A stretch of 32,296 nucleotides of DNA from Lachnospiraceae bacterium (GTDB lineage: Bacteria; Bacillota; Clostridia; Lachnospirales; Lachnospiraceae), in the NCBI GenBank assembly GCA_022797375.1, contig JAAWKM010000025.1, positions 1-32,296 of the forward strand, written 5' to 3'. The notes beneath the pieces were generated by a model. That model was given only the letters and a program-made list of their open reading frames with translations. It was not told the DNA's origin and ran no database searches. Positions 16,335 through 24,430 of the stretch are shown one piece after another. The position numbers were made by a program, and so were the translations under genes. How positions within the stretch are numbered: position 1 is the first letter of the stretch; the number at the start of each line of letters is the position of its first letter.

Positions 16335-17645
16335 ATGTGGGCATACGAAAGTGTATTTTATCAGATTTATCCATTGGGATTCTGTGGAGCGCCATTTGAG
16401 AATGACGGGGAGGAGAAACCCCGTATTTTAAAGGTTATTGACTGGATTCCACATATTGTGAAGCTGGGGGCTGATGCTATATATTTTTCACCTGTGTTTG
16501 AGTCTGATACACATGGATATAATACAAGGGATTTTAAGAAGATTGACTGCAGGTTAGGGAGTAATGATGATTTTATTAAAGTTTGTGAAGAGCTTCATAA
16601 GGAAGGCATAAAAGTAGTGCTTGATGGTGTATTTAACCATGTCGGAAGAGGATTCTGGGCATTCCAGGATGTACTTGCCAACAGGGAAAGTTCAAAGTAC
16701 CGTGACTGGTTCCATATTGATTTTGGTGGCAACTCAAATTATAATGATGGTTTATGGTATGAGGGATGGGAAGGCAATTACGACCTTGTAAAGCTGAATC
16801 TGCGTAATGAAGAAGTTATACAACATATTTTTGATGCAGTACGCTGCTGGGTTGATGAATTTGGAATTGACGGGCTGCGTCTTGATGTAGCATATTGCCT
16901 TGACAAAGACTTTTTAAAGAGGCTAAGGCAGTTTACAGATTCTTTAAAAGAGGAATTTTTCATTGTAGGTGAAACACTGCATGGTGACTATAAGCAGTGG
17001 GCAAATAATGAAATGTGCCACTCCGTTACAAATTATGAATGTTATAAAGGGCTGTATTCAAGTTTCAACAGCATGAATATGTTTGAAATATGCCATTCAC
17101 TTGCAAGACAGTATGGACCAGAGGAATGGACACTTTATAAAGGGATGCATTTGTTAAGCTTTGTGGATAACCATGATGTAAGCCGTATTGCGAGCAATCT
17201 GGATAATGAGAAACATCTGCCGCTTGTTTATGCGCTTAATTTTGGAATGCCTGGAATTCCATGTGTTTATTATGGAAGTGAATGGGGCGCAAAGGCGGCT
17301 AAAAGTGAAGGAGATCCCGCACTACGTGCATGTTTTGAAGATCCTGTATTTGGGGAACTGGCGGAATGGATTTCTAAGCTTGCTAAGGCGAAGAAACACA
17401 GCAAGGCATTAAATTATGGAAATTACCGTAATGTTGTCCTTACAAACCACCAGTGTATATTTGAACGTGCATGTGAAGATGAAAGGGTACTTGTGGCAAT
17501 TAATGCTTCTGATAAACCATATGTAGCACACTTTGATGCAGGATGTGGTATGGCAGAAGACTTGATTACAGGAGAACCACATGACTTTGGAGGTGGAAGT
17601 GAACTTCCTCCATATTCAGCAGCATTCTGGCTAATGGAAAAATAA
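16335..17645 (+). CDS. intracellular GH13 alpha-glycosidase (alpha-amylase family)
   Basis: This 436-aa enzyme is an alpha-amylase-superfamily (beta/alpha)8 glycosidase. The four conserved regions are visible: DGVFNHVG, GLRLDVA with nucleophile Asp184, VGETLHG with acid/base Glu213, and FVDNHDVSRI with Asp281. A short C-terminal beta domain follows. There is no signal peptide, so it acts in the cytoplasm, probably on maltodextrins or cyclodextrins that have been imported (cyclomaltodextrinase or neopullulanase-like). The N-terminal starch-binding domain of classic neopullulanases is missing; the protein starts directly in the barrel (ESVFYQIYPLGF). AGGAGGG lies 7 bp before the ATG. It is monocistronic, with its own promoter and terminator. 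Exact substrate cannot be told. Confidence 0.88.
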   Translation: MWAYESVFYQIYPLGFCGAPFENDGEEKPRILKVIDWIPHIVKLGADAIYFSPVFESDTHGYNTRDFKKIDCRLGSNDDFIKVCEELHKEGIKVVLDGVFNHVGRGFWAFQDVLANRESSKYRDWFHIDFGGNSNYNDGLWYEGWEGNYDLVKLNLRNEEVIQHIFDAVRCWVDEFGIDGLRLDVAYCLDKDFLKRLRQFTDSLKEEFFIVGETLHGDYKQWANNEMCHSVTNYECYKGLYSSFNSMNMFEICHSLARQYGPEEWTLYKGMHLLSFVDNHDVSRIASNLDNEKHLPLVYALNFGMPGIPCVYYGSEWGAKAAKSEGDPALRACFEDPVFGELAEWISKLAKAKKHSKALNYGNYRNVVLTNHQCIFERACEDERVLVAINASDKPYVAHFDAGCGMAEDLITGEPHDFGGGSELPPYSAAFWLMEK

Positions 17646-17696
17646 AATGTAATGAATGTATACAAATTTATATATTTAAGAACAGCAGTAATTAAT

Positions 17697-17730
17697 AAAT
17701 CCCTATAATTCTTATTATGGGGATTTTATT
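17697..17730 (+). terminator. terminator after the GH13 gene
   Basis: AAATCCC (17697-17703) pairs with GGGATTT (17720-17726), with an inner ATAAT/ATTAT stem and a 4-nt loop, followed by TTATTATTATT. It lies about 50 bp after the GH13 stop. Confidence 0.7.
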
Positions 17731-17823
17731 ATTATTAAAACAATTACAGATACCAGGGGATATAAAATATACACATGTTTTATTACCCGAATAATGGGTT
17801 TTAAATTATTTTTAACTAAAGTA

Positions 17824-17877
17824 TTGAAATTATGCCTACAGTGTGTTAATATAATTATGCCTACAATATGTTAATAT
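17824..17877 (+). promoter_or_regulatory. blaI promoter with tandem 25-bp BlaI-type operators
   Basis: A promoter TTGAAA (17824-17829), 17 bp, TAATAT (17847-17852) precedes blaI. Two 25-bp direct repeats, 17828-17852 and 17853-17877, abut with no gap and differ at two positions. Each contains CCTACA-N2/3-TGTTA, an imperfect dyad like the TACA/TGTA operators of BlaI/MecI repressors. The first covers the spacer and -10 box, the second the start region. This predicts autorepression of blaI-blaR1. Confidence 0.75.
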
Positions 17878-17891
17878 AGAAAGGAGGAAAA

Positions 17892-18266
17892 ATGTTACAA
17901 CAAATCAGCGGGTCAGAGTTTGTGCTTATGAAAATTATCTGGAAGAATGGTGGAAGTGCCTTGTATTCATATATTATGGATGAACTGGAAAAAGGGGAAA
18001 GCATCTGGAATAAAAATACTGTGCTTACATTACTTTCCAGGCTGTCTGCAAAAGGATATCTTAAGACAGATAAAATTGGCAGGCGTAATGAATATATTGC
18101 ACTTGTAACAGAACAGGAGTACCAGGCAGCACAGACATGTAATTTTGTGGACAAAATATATGAGGGTAATGTGAAAGGGCTTGTATCAACTCTTTTGCAA
18201 CAAGATATTATTTCAGCAGATGAATTAAAGGAGATAGAAAGGTTCTGGGAAGAAAATAATGGCTGA
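17892..18266 (+). CDS. blaI: BlaI/MecI/CopY-family transcriptional repressor
   Basis: This 124-aa protein is a winged-helix repressor of the penicillinase-repressor family. It has the N-terminal SGSEFVLMKIIWKNG helix, the recognition region NTVLTLLSRLSAKGYLKTDKIGRRNEYIALVTEQEY (about res. 43-78), and a C-terminal dimerisation helix region. Members bind TACA/TGTA operators and are cut by the partner BlaR1 protease when the signal is sensed. AAAGGAGG precedes the ATG. It overlaps the next gene by 8 bp, so the pair is translationally coupled. No beta-lactamase gene is adjacent, so the symbol describes the family only and the regulated target is unknown. Confidence 0.88.
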   Translation: MLQQISGSEFVLMKIIWKNGGSALYSYIMDELEKGESIWNKNTVLTLLSRLSAKGYLKTDKIGRRNEYIALVTEQEYQAAQTCNFVDKIYEGNVKGLVSTLLQQDIISADELKEIERFWEENNG

Positions 18267-19980
18267 ATTTATTAAAATTCTATTGTCACTTTCATTATCT
18301 GGCACATTATTTTTACTGGTTATTTTTGTATTAAAGCATTTTTATAAAAATATATTTAGCAGGTGCTGGCAGTATTATATTCTGCTGCTGGTGGCATTAA
18401 GGTTTTTGCTTCCAGTATCTTTGCATTATAACCTTAATGTTTTTTTATATAAAATAGCTGGAAATATAACAGTACAAAAAGAGATACCAGTTAAAAATAC
18501 AGATAAGGAAAATACAAAAGAGATAACAGGTGAAGTAAAAGAAGGAGCAGTTAAAAATAAAGAAATAGAAGAAACAGGCAGCAACATTATAACGGATATA
18601 AAAAATGAGATTGAAGATAACTCTGGTGAAGATAATTTACTACATAATATTTTAAAAGGCATATTGTTCATATATAAGGGTTTATTTTATATATGGCTGG
18701 TATTTTTAATTGTGTTTGTAGCAAAAAATGTAATTACATATAGAAGATTTTTAAAATATATAAAAGTAACGCAGGAGGAAGTACAGGATACTGGAATATT
18801 GGAATTGCTGGCAGAGTGCAGGCAGAAACTTGGAATTAATAAAAATATAGAATTATATTTTAACCCTATGGTTTCATCGCCTGTACTGACAGGTTTTTGG
18901 AATCCATGTATTATTATTCCAGCAGATATTATAGAAAAAGACAGGCTGTTTTTTGTGTTTCTTCACGAACTTGTACATTATAAACGTAAAGATATGTTTT
19001 ATAAGTGGTTTATACAGACAGTTATTTGTATACACTGGTTTAATCCGTTTATACGTCTGCTTGGAAAGGAAATAAACAAGGCATGTGAACTTTCATGTGA
19101 TGAAGCAGTTATAAGCATATTAAATAAAAAGCAGAGACGGGCATATGGTGATACACTGCTTTTATTTGCAAGGGCTGGCAGAATTTATAGAAAAAATACT
19201 GGTACTGTTACTTTAACAGAAGGAGCAGCACAATTAAAAGAAAGGTTAGGTGCTATTATGAATTTTAAAAAGAAATCTGGTATAATTAAACTTTCAACAA
19301 TGTTTATCACAATAATTATATGTTTTAGCTTTTCATTGTCTGGTGTATATGCTGCTACTGATAAGGGGAATACAGGAAGTGATATATTAAAGCATAAAGA
19401 TTTAGAAAATATAAATCTAAAAGTTAATTCAAATAATTACACAATGTATTATATGCAGCAGGGCTATTATTATAATTCCTATATCCTGGAAATGGGCTGG
19501 AACCTGAATGCAAGAGCAGAGAAAGCATATAAGAATAAAATAAATATAACATTAGAAGATAATTCTTTAGTTACTGTATGTTTCGCCAATAATGTAAAAA
19601 AATATTCCAAAGACCAGAAAGTAATTAAAGCAATAAGAGGTCTTGCCAATTCGCTTGGAGATACATATCCTGTATTGGAGAAAGCATTAATTGCACGTGT
19701 TACTTATGTAAAAAAGGATGATATACTGGATTATGCCAGGAAATATTATAAGAATAAAGACCTTATAGGTTTTTCTGCACTTTTTCCAAAATTAGATAAA
19801 AAAGAACAAAAAAAATATCTGGACAAAATGTATAAGTCTAATAAAACCGCATTCTTTTCAAGCATAATGGAATATGTTGATGATGATCTGGTTTCATTAT
19901 ATACTGATAAATCATCTAGTGATGGAAAAACAGCCTTTTATTCTATTTTAACAAAGCATACAAAGAAAGAAGAATTATAA
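18259..19980 (+). CDS. blaR1: BlaR1/MecR1-type M56 membrane metalloprotease with an unrecognised C-terminal domain
   Basis: This 573-aa protein is an M56-family antirepressor. Two N-terminal membrane helices (about res. 5-28, 33-55) are followed by a charged loop rich in Lys/Glu (about 75-128), a third helix (about 132-155), the zinc motif HELVH (res. 236-240) with the downstream ELSCDEA (about 275-281), and a fourth helix (about 345-365). The C-terminal 200 residues do not show the penicillin-binding SxxK, SxN and KTG motifs of true BlaR1, so the sensed signal is probably not a beta-lactam. This segment is Lys/Tyr-rich, with KKDDILDYARKYYKNKDLIG and similar helical stretches. The start overlaps blaI by 8 bp. 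It ends 41 bp from a convergent acetyltransferase. Confidence 0.82.
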   Translation: MAEFIKILLSLSLSGTLFLLVIFVLKHFYKNIFSRCWQYYILLLVALRFLLPVSLHYNLNVFLYKIAGNITVQKEIPVKNTDKENTKEITGEVKEGAVKNKEIEETGSNIITDIKNEIEDNSGEDNLLHNILKGILFIYKGLFYIWLVFLIVFVAKNVITYRRFLKYIKVTQEEVQDTGILELLAECRQKLGINKNIELYFNPMVSSPVLTGFWNPCIIIPADIIEKDRLFFVFLHELVHYKRKDMFYKWFIQTVICIHWFNPFIRLLGKEINKACELSCDEAVISILNKKQRRAYGDTLLLFARAGRIYRKNTGTVTLTEGAAQLKERLGAIMNFKKKSGIIKLSTMFITIIICFSFSLSGVYAATDKGNTGSDILKHKDLENINLKVNSNNYTMYYMQQGYYYNSYILEMGWNLNARAEKAYKNKINITLEDNSLVTVCFANNVKKYSKDQKVIKAIRGLANSLGDTYPVLEKALIARVTYVKKDDILDYARKYYKNKDLIGFSALFPKLDKKEQKKYLDKMYKSNKTAFFSSIMEYVDDDLVSLYTDKSSSDGKTAFYSILTKHTKKEEL

Positions 19981-20021
19981 CATTTGTCCAGAAGCCGTTA
20001 TATAATTAAAAGCTGGCAGTT

Positions 20022-20612
20022 TTACTGGTTAATACCACGTATTACTTTGCATGGGTTGCCAACTGCCAGTGAATTATCTGGCACATCTTTTGTAACAACG
20101 CTTCCAGCGCCTATAACACAGCCATTGCCTATTGTTACACCAGGAAGTATTATTACACCGCCACCAATCCAGCAGCCATTGCCTATTGTTATTGGCAGTG
20201 CATAAGTACGGCAGAAGTACTCACCGCTTTCAGGAGTCCAGCCAGGCACAAGCCTTTCTGATAAGTCTACAGGATGTGTGGCTGTGTAGAGTTGTACATT
20301 TGATGCAATAAGTACATTATCCCCGATTATAATTTTATTGCAGTCTACAAATGTACAGTTCATATTTATTGATACATTATTCCCGATATAAATATTCTGT
20401 CCATAGTCACATATAAAAGGAAGCCCCACAGAAGTATTGCTTCCAATGCTTCCAAACATTTGTTTTAAAATATCTGTTTTTTCTTCTTTCTGGCTGTATT
20501 CTAATGAATTGTACTGTTTCAATAGTTTTCTTGTCTTTTCTTTAAAATCAAGAAAAACTTTATCATGGCAGTTGTAGTATTTACCAGACATACATTTTTC
20601 AAGCTCTGTCAT
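20022..20612 (-). CDS. maltose/galactoside O-acetyltransferase family protein
   Basis: This 196-aa protein is a left-handed beta-helix (hexapeptide repeat) acetyltransferase of the Maa/LacA/NodL group, which acetylates sugars with acetyl-CoA. The N-terminal MTELEKCMSGKYYNCHD motif is the Maa signature. The helix is built of repeats such as IYIGNNVSINMNCTFVD, IIIGDNVLIASNVQLYT, then the catalytic-type His in TATHPVD, and ITIGNGCWIGGGVIILP, VTIGNGCVIGAGSVVTK. The C-terminal NSLAVGNPCKVIR is also typical. ATG 20612 has GGAGGT 6 bp upstream. It is convergent with blaR1 and divergent from the GNAT gene. The exact acceptor sugar is unknown. Confidence 0.88.
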   Translation of the reverse strand: MTELEKCMSGKYYNCHDKVFLDFKEKTRKLLKQYNSLEYSQKEEKTDILKQMFGSIGSNTSVGLPFICDYGQNIYIGNNVSINMNCTFVDCNKIIIGDNVLIASNVQLYTATHPVDLSERLVPGWTPESGEYFCRTYALPITIGNGCWIGGGVIILPGVTIGNGCVIGAGSVVTKDVPDNSLAVGNPCKVIRGINQ

Positions 20613-20691
20613 AATATACCTCCATACCATTCCTGGCAGTTTAAATAATTGTAAATAATACTATATTTTGCAGTTTAAATCTTTGGGAAAC

Positions 20692-20720
20692 TTGTTTCTT
20701 TTGTTATTTTTAATTATACT
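20692..20720 (+). promoter_or_regulatory. promoter for the GNAT gene
   Basis: TTGTTT (20692-20697) and TATACT (20715-20720) are 17 bp apart, 53 bp before the ATG, in the AT-rich gap between divergent genes. Confidence 0.6.
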
Positions 20721-20772
20721 ATAAATAAAAATAAGTACAAGCCTGTTATATAAAATTAAGGAGGGGTTAGTT

Positions 20773-21687
20773 ATGTTTATTGGAAATAAAAATTACATAT
20801 ATTCAACAAATGTAAGGGATAATGATATACTGCGTAATTCATTTAATATACTTGTGAGAAAGACATTTTGTTTTGATTTTACAGAATGGTATAATGCAGG
20901 ATACTGGGGAGAAATGTATATTCCACATGTACTGTCTGATGGGGAACGTGTAGTTTCCAATGTTTCTGTAAACATTATGCAGTTTGATATATGCGGTATA
21001 AAAAAGAATTATATACAATTAGGAACAGTTATGACAGATAGTGAATATTGCGGCAAAGGCTTAAACAGGTATATTATGGAAAATATTTTAGAGAAATACA
21101 GGGACAGTACAGATGGCATATATTTATTTGCAAATGACACTGTACTGGATTATTACCCCAAATTTGGTTTTGTGCCTTCAAAAGAATATGAATATTTTAT
21201 GCCTTGCAGTGGTATGGCGGACGTAAAACCTTATGTCCTGGAAAGAGCCAGCATATCACAAGAAAGGCACAGCGTGGGGCTTTATAATGCAATAACAGGT
21301 TATTGCAATGATGATGGCTTTACAAACCAGAATGACAGAATGTATATGGATAAAAACCCTGGGCTTTACCAGTTCTGGATGGCAGAAGGATTTTGGGAAA
21401 GGATTTACTATATACCAGAAAAGGGTGCTTATGTTGCAGCAGATATGGAAGGAAAAGTGCTGCATATATACCAGGTTTTTGGAAAGAAATACATAGAAAC
21501 CAGACGTCTTGCCAAATCATTTGGCGAAGGGGTGGAAGAAGTAGTAACTGGATATACTCCTGTCTGCAAGGAAGAATTCCAGATAAGGGAACACAAAGAA
21601 GAAGACTGCACTTTATTTATTATGGGAGAGGATTTGCAGCGTATAGAAAAAGATAAAATTATGTTCCCTGTTTTATCACATGCATAA
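20773..21687 (+). CDS. Eis-like GNAT N-acetyltransferase
   Basis: This 304-aa protein has an N-terminal GNAT fold with the acetyl-CoA pocket in LGTVMTDSEYCGKGLNRYIM (about res. 84-103), preceded by strands with SNVSVNIMQFD and followed by LDYYPKFGFVPSKEYEYF. The long C-terminal half resembles the second GNAT-like and sterol-carrier-like parts of Eis-type multidomain acetyltransferases, though it is shorter than mycobacterial Eis (about 400 aa). The substrate is unknown. AAGGAGGGG precedes the ATG. The stop codon lies one base before a fold-back repeat (21689 onward). Confidence 0.75.
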   Translation: MFIGNKNYIYSTNVRDNDILRNSFNILVRKTFCFDFTEWYNAGYWGEMYIPHVLSDGERVVSNVSVNIMQFDICGIKKNYIQLGTVMTDSEYCGKGLNRYIMENILEKYRDSTDGIYLFANDTVLDYYPKFGFVPSKEYEYFMPCSGMADVKPYVLERASISQERHSVGLYNAITGYCNDDGFTNQNDRMYMDKNPGLYQFWMAEGFWERIYYIPEKGAYVAADMEGKVLHIYQVFGKKYIETRRLAKSFGEGVEEVVTGYTPVCKEEFQIREHKEEDCTLFIMGEDLQRIEKDKIMFPVLSHA

Positions 21688-21688
21688 C

Positions 21689-21844
21689 CACGTCCGTCTC
21701 ATAAAAATCCCCATGCCGTGCTTTGCATGGCACAAATAGTAATGAAAAATGCTGTCTTAGAATCATTTTTCACACTATTTCCAGTTATTCTGTGCTGGCA
21801 GACGGACGCAGGTTTCCCAGTGTCCCAAAAGAAACTTATGTTTC
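21689..21844 (+). repeat. truncated fold-back unit E interrupted by repeat X
   Basis: It begins CACGTCCGTCTCATAAAAAT, like the terminal repeat of the 23602-24289 composite. Repeat X follows (21703-21777), then TTTCCAGTTATTCTGTGCTGGCAG and ACGGACGCAGGTTTCCCAG as in the other units. It breaks off in the apical AAAAGAAACTTATGTTTC segment (to about 21844), so the right half is missing. It fills the gap between two convergent genes, and the stop of the minus-strand gene (21836-21838) lies inside it. Confidence 0.75.
21703..21777. repeat. short double-hairpin repeat X, copy 2 (nested)
   Basis: It is identical over 53 bp to 11728-11780 and then shares CATTTTTCACACTA. It sits within fold-back unit E, between CATAAAAAT and TTTCCAGTTAT, which are contiguous in uninterrupted units. 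It is therefore a later insertion into an existing repeat. Confidence 0.7.
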
Positions 21845-22120
21845 CAGCGCACTAATTATATCTTGTATTTCAAGTGTGGCATCTTCTACACATAACTGGA
21901 CGTCTTCACTCCAGAACCTGCTTCCGCCAGCTAGTTCATCAATAAGATTAAAAACAGCCACTGCATCTTCAACAGGTATAGAGCCGCTTGTCTTCCATCC
22001 AGGTAAGTGCATGTTAAGATAATTTTTAATATCTTCAAATAGCTGCTGGTTAAAAGAATTATTACAACGTAATTCTATTAATAAACCGTTTTCTCCAATT
22101 ACCATATCAGATAAACTCAT
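21836..22120 (-). CDS. small acidic protein of unknown function
   Basis: This 94-aa protein has no signal peptide or membrane segment. It is acidic, with patterns such as MVIGENGLLIELRCNN, HLPGWKTSGSIPVEDAVAVFNLIDELAGG and QLCVEDATLEIQDIISALE. I do not recognise a family. AAGGAGG lies 5 bp upstream of the ATG. It begins 47 bp after the MATE gene's stop on the same strand, so the two are probably one transcript. The final codons (GAA ACA TAA) are part of the apical segment of fold-back unit E, so insertion of the repeat probably altered its original C terminus. Confidence 0.6.
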   Translation of the reverse strand: MSLSDMVIGENGLLIELRCNNSFNQQLFEDIKNYLNMHLPGWKTSGSIPVEDAVAVFNLIDELAGGSRFWSEDVQLCVEDATLEIQDIISALET

Positions 22121-22167
22121 TTTAACCTCCTTACTGCCTATAGCAGATTAAATAATAAATATGGAAT

Positions 22168-23514
22168 TTACTGCCTTTCTATGCTGCATTTATGTTTAAT
22201 TAGTATTCCTGTTATATCTGCCAGTATCCAGCCAATAGGAATTGACCACCATATAGCTGTTACACCTAATGGTGTATTTGGTGCAAGGGTATAAGAAAGC
22301 AGAACTCTTGTACCAAGTGATATAATTGTTAATATAAGTGATATTCCAGACTTTTGTATTCCCCTGAAATATCCATATAACAGAAAAAGGCATCCAATTC
22401 CAAAATAAAATGTTCCTTCTATCCTTAAATATTTTACTCCTTCTGAAATAATTGCAGTTTCTTTTGCATCTACAAACATATACATAAACTGGCTGGAAAA
22501 TATCCATATTATTACAGATATAAACAGACAGAATGTAACAGATACAATGGCAGCGGTTTTTGTTCCTTTTTGTATACGTTCATTCTTTCCTGCACCATAA
22601 TTTTGTGAAATAAATAAAGAATATGCATTTCCAAATTCCTGTGCAGGCATATATGCAAGTGTATCAATTTTTACTGCTGCGGCAAAAGCTGCCATAATAG
22701 TAGTGCCAAAACTATTTATAAGACCCTGTATCATTAAAATGCCAAAATTCATAACAGACTGCTGCATCCCTGTAAATATATCATTTTTTATAATAATTTC
22801 CAGCCTTGTCCACTGCAGCCTGCCATGGAATCTAATAAATTCCGGGTATTTCCATATTGTATATAATGTAATGCCAATACCTGCAAATCCTTGTGAAATT
22901 ACTGTTGCTGCTGCCGTTCCTGGAATTCCCTTTTTTAAGGAAATGACAAAGTATAAATCAAGTGCAATGTTTATTATAGAGGATATTGCAAGAAAACACA
23001 ATGGTACAACTGAATTTCCAGCTGAGCGCAGAAGATATGCAAAAAAATTATAAAGAAATATAAAACCAGTTCCAATAAAAATTATTTTTACATATGTACG
23101 CATTAAACTATATATATTATCTGGCACTGAAACCATGCGCAGTATTATATCTGTCCCAGGAAATACAACCAGGTATATTAACAGGGTTACAGTGCCAATA
23201 AAGTAAAAAGATAATTGCACATCCTGTTGCATTTCTTGTAATTTCCCGGCACCATACCATTTTGAAAATAAAGCACCACTGCCCATACACAAACCAATAA
23301 TAATAGAATTTATAAATGTCATAAGAGTATACGCAGAACCAGCGGCAGCAAGGGCGTCTGTGCCAATATAGCGCCCAGCTATAAGAGTATCGGCAATATT
23401 ATAAATTTGCTGCAGGAAATTCCCAGCCATCATAGGCATTGCAAATAATAATAAATTTTTAAAAATATTTCCTTCTGTCAGTTTTGTGTTTTTATTAATT
23501 GTATCTGCAGGCAT
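22168..23514 (-). CDS. MATE-family multidrug/toxin efflux transporter
   Basis: This 448-aa membrane protein has about 12 predicted helices in two homologous halves. The first begins NLLLFAMPMMAGNFLQQIYNIADTLIAGRYIG, the MATE signature, with the second half repeating a similar start (TRLEIIIKNDIFTGMQQSVMNFGI). Its length is typical. MATE proteins export cationic drugs or metabolites by proton or sodium antiport; the substrate here is unknown. The ribosome site is weak (AGAAATGG). An inverted repeat and a fold-back transposable-type element lie upstream. It probably leads a two-gene transcript with the 94-aa protein. Confidence 0.92.
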   Translation of the reverse strand: MPADTINKNTKLTEGNIFKNLLLFAMPMMAGNFLQQIYNIADTLIAGRYIGTDALAAAGSAYTLMTFINSIIIGLCMGSGALFSKWYGAGKLQEMQQDVQLSFYFIGTVTLLIYLVVFPGTDIILRMVSVPDNIYSLMRTYVKIIFIGTGFIFLYNFFAYLLRSAGNSVVPLCFLAISSIINIALDLYFVISLKKGIPGTAAATVISQGFAGIGITLYTIWKYPEFIRFHGRLQWTRLEIIIKNDIFTGMQQSVMNFGILMIQGLINSFGTTIMAAFAAAVKIDTLAYMPAQEFGNAYSLFISQNYGAGKNERIQKGTKTAAIVSVTFCLFISVIIWIFSSQFMYMFVDAKETAIISEGVKYLRIEGTFYFGIGCLFLLYGYFRGIQKSGISLILTIISLGTRVLLSYTLAPNTPLGVTAIWWSIPIGWILADITGILIKHKCSIERQ

Positions 23515-23562
23515 AAAATAATTACCATTTCTTCTTTTTGATTTTATTATAACATAAAAGCA

Positions 23563-23601
23563 GCAGAGAATGTAGATAAAAATTTAAACTCCATTCTCTG
23601 C
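23563..23601. promoter_or_regulatory. inverted repeat upstream of the MATE gene
   Basis: GCAGAGAATG (23563-23572) and CATTCTCTGC (23592-23601) are exact complements 19 bp apart, 49 bp upstream of the MATE start. They might be an operator or a leader hairpin. The second arm is duplicated at 24290-24299, on the other side of the inserted element. Confidence 0.5.
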
Positions 23602-23617
23602 CACGTCCGTTTCATAA

Positions 23618-23905
23618 AATTTACAGTTATCCTGTGTTTGGAAACGGACGCAGAGTTTCCGTTGCCAGGGCGGGTTTATTCCACTCCAGGAAAGCATGTC
23701 ACAGACATGGCTTTTGCACACTTGCGTTACGTTAACCCACGCAGCGGCACATAAAGCCCCTGTGTTCCAAAAGAAACTTATGTTTCTTCTGCTACACAGG
23801 GGCTTAAATGCCGGCGGGGTTAAAGTGCACCTGTCATGGAATAAACCCGCCCTGGCATAGAAAACCTGCTGTCTTCTGGCAAAATGAATAATATAACTGG
23901 AAACT
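23618..23905 (+). repeat. fold-back unit C
   Basis: The ends ATTTACAGTTAT and ATAACTGGAAA are related to those of unit A. A perfect 21-bp arm pair lies at 23663-23683 and 23837-23857. Further in, TTAACCC (23732-23738) pairs with GGGTTAA (23817-23823), and AGCCCCTGTGT with ACACAGGGGCT around the AAAAGAAACTTATGTTTCTT apex. Confidence 0.78.
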
Positions 23906-24016
23906 GTATTGTGTGACAGGTTCCACATATTATATAACAACATTTATTACATTTGCTGTTATATAAATAATATCACAATATCTCCCGTTTGTCTGAATAA
24001 TTTAACACACAATAAA

Positions 24017-24274
24017 AATTCCAGTTATAATTTTAAGTTTGCCAGAAGACAGCAGGTTTCACATGTCCAGGCGGTTATTTTCCATGACAGAAGCACTTTG
24101 GCCCCGCTGGCGTTTGAATCTGGTTTTTTCAGATTTTATGCGCCGCTGCGTGGGCTGATGTAGCGGAATGCATGCAAAAACCATGTCTGCGGCATGCTTT
24201 CCTGGAATGGAATAATACCAGCCTGGCACTGGAAACCCTGCGTCCGTCTGCCAGCACACGATAACTGGAAATTT
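24017..24274 (-). repeat. fold-back unit D, opposite orientation to unit C
   Basis: On the minus strand it reads AATTTCCAGTTAT, GCTGGCAGACGGACGCAGGG, TGCCAGGCTGGTATTATTCC, CCGCTACATCAGCCCACGCAGCGGCG, then a short apical stem ATCTG/CAGAT, and returns through CGCCAGCGGGGC. Pairing is less regular than in C, but GCCC/GGGC and the outer arms are kept. Confidence 0.72.
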
Positions 24275-24430
24275 TATGAAACGGACGTGCATTCTCTGCC
24301 ATTATATGATATTTTATAATTATATTAAAACTTTACCTTCGGTTTTTACGATATAAAAAGTCAGTTTTTAAATTTAAGTGGCTTTATTATATTTATTTTT
24401 ATGATACATACATAAAAATATACTTTAGAA

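Larger units (their letters stand above)
23602..24289. mobile_element. composite of two opposed fold-back units, copy 2, with 10-bp direct duplication
   Basis: The 688-bp element begins CACGTCCGTTTCATAAAATT and ends with its inverted complement. Immediately outside are the direct repeats CATTCTCTGC at 23592-23601 and 24290-24299, the expected mark of transposition with a 10-bp target duplication. Inside are units C and D in opposite orientation, with a 111-bp AT-rich spacer containing a hairpin (TTATATAACA at 23930-23939 with TGTTATATAA at 23957-23966). No transposase is encoded, so it would be mobilised in trans. A 10-bp duplication is within the range made by IS4-type transposases. Confidence 0.75.

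Noticed and set aside
21820-21845. Integron attC-like or CRISPR-like repeat reading of the fold-back units
   Set aside because: There is no integrase, no regular spacer array, and the units are far longer than typical attC sites with different core motifs.
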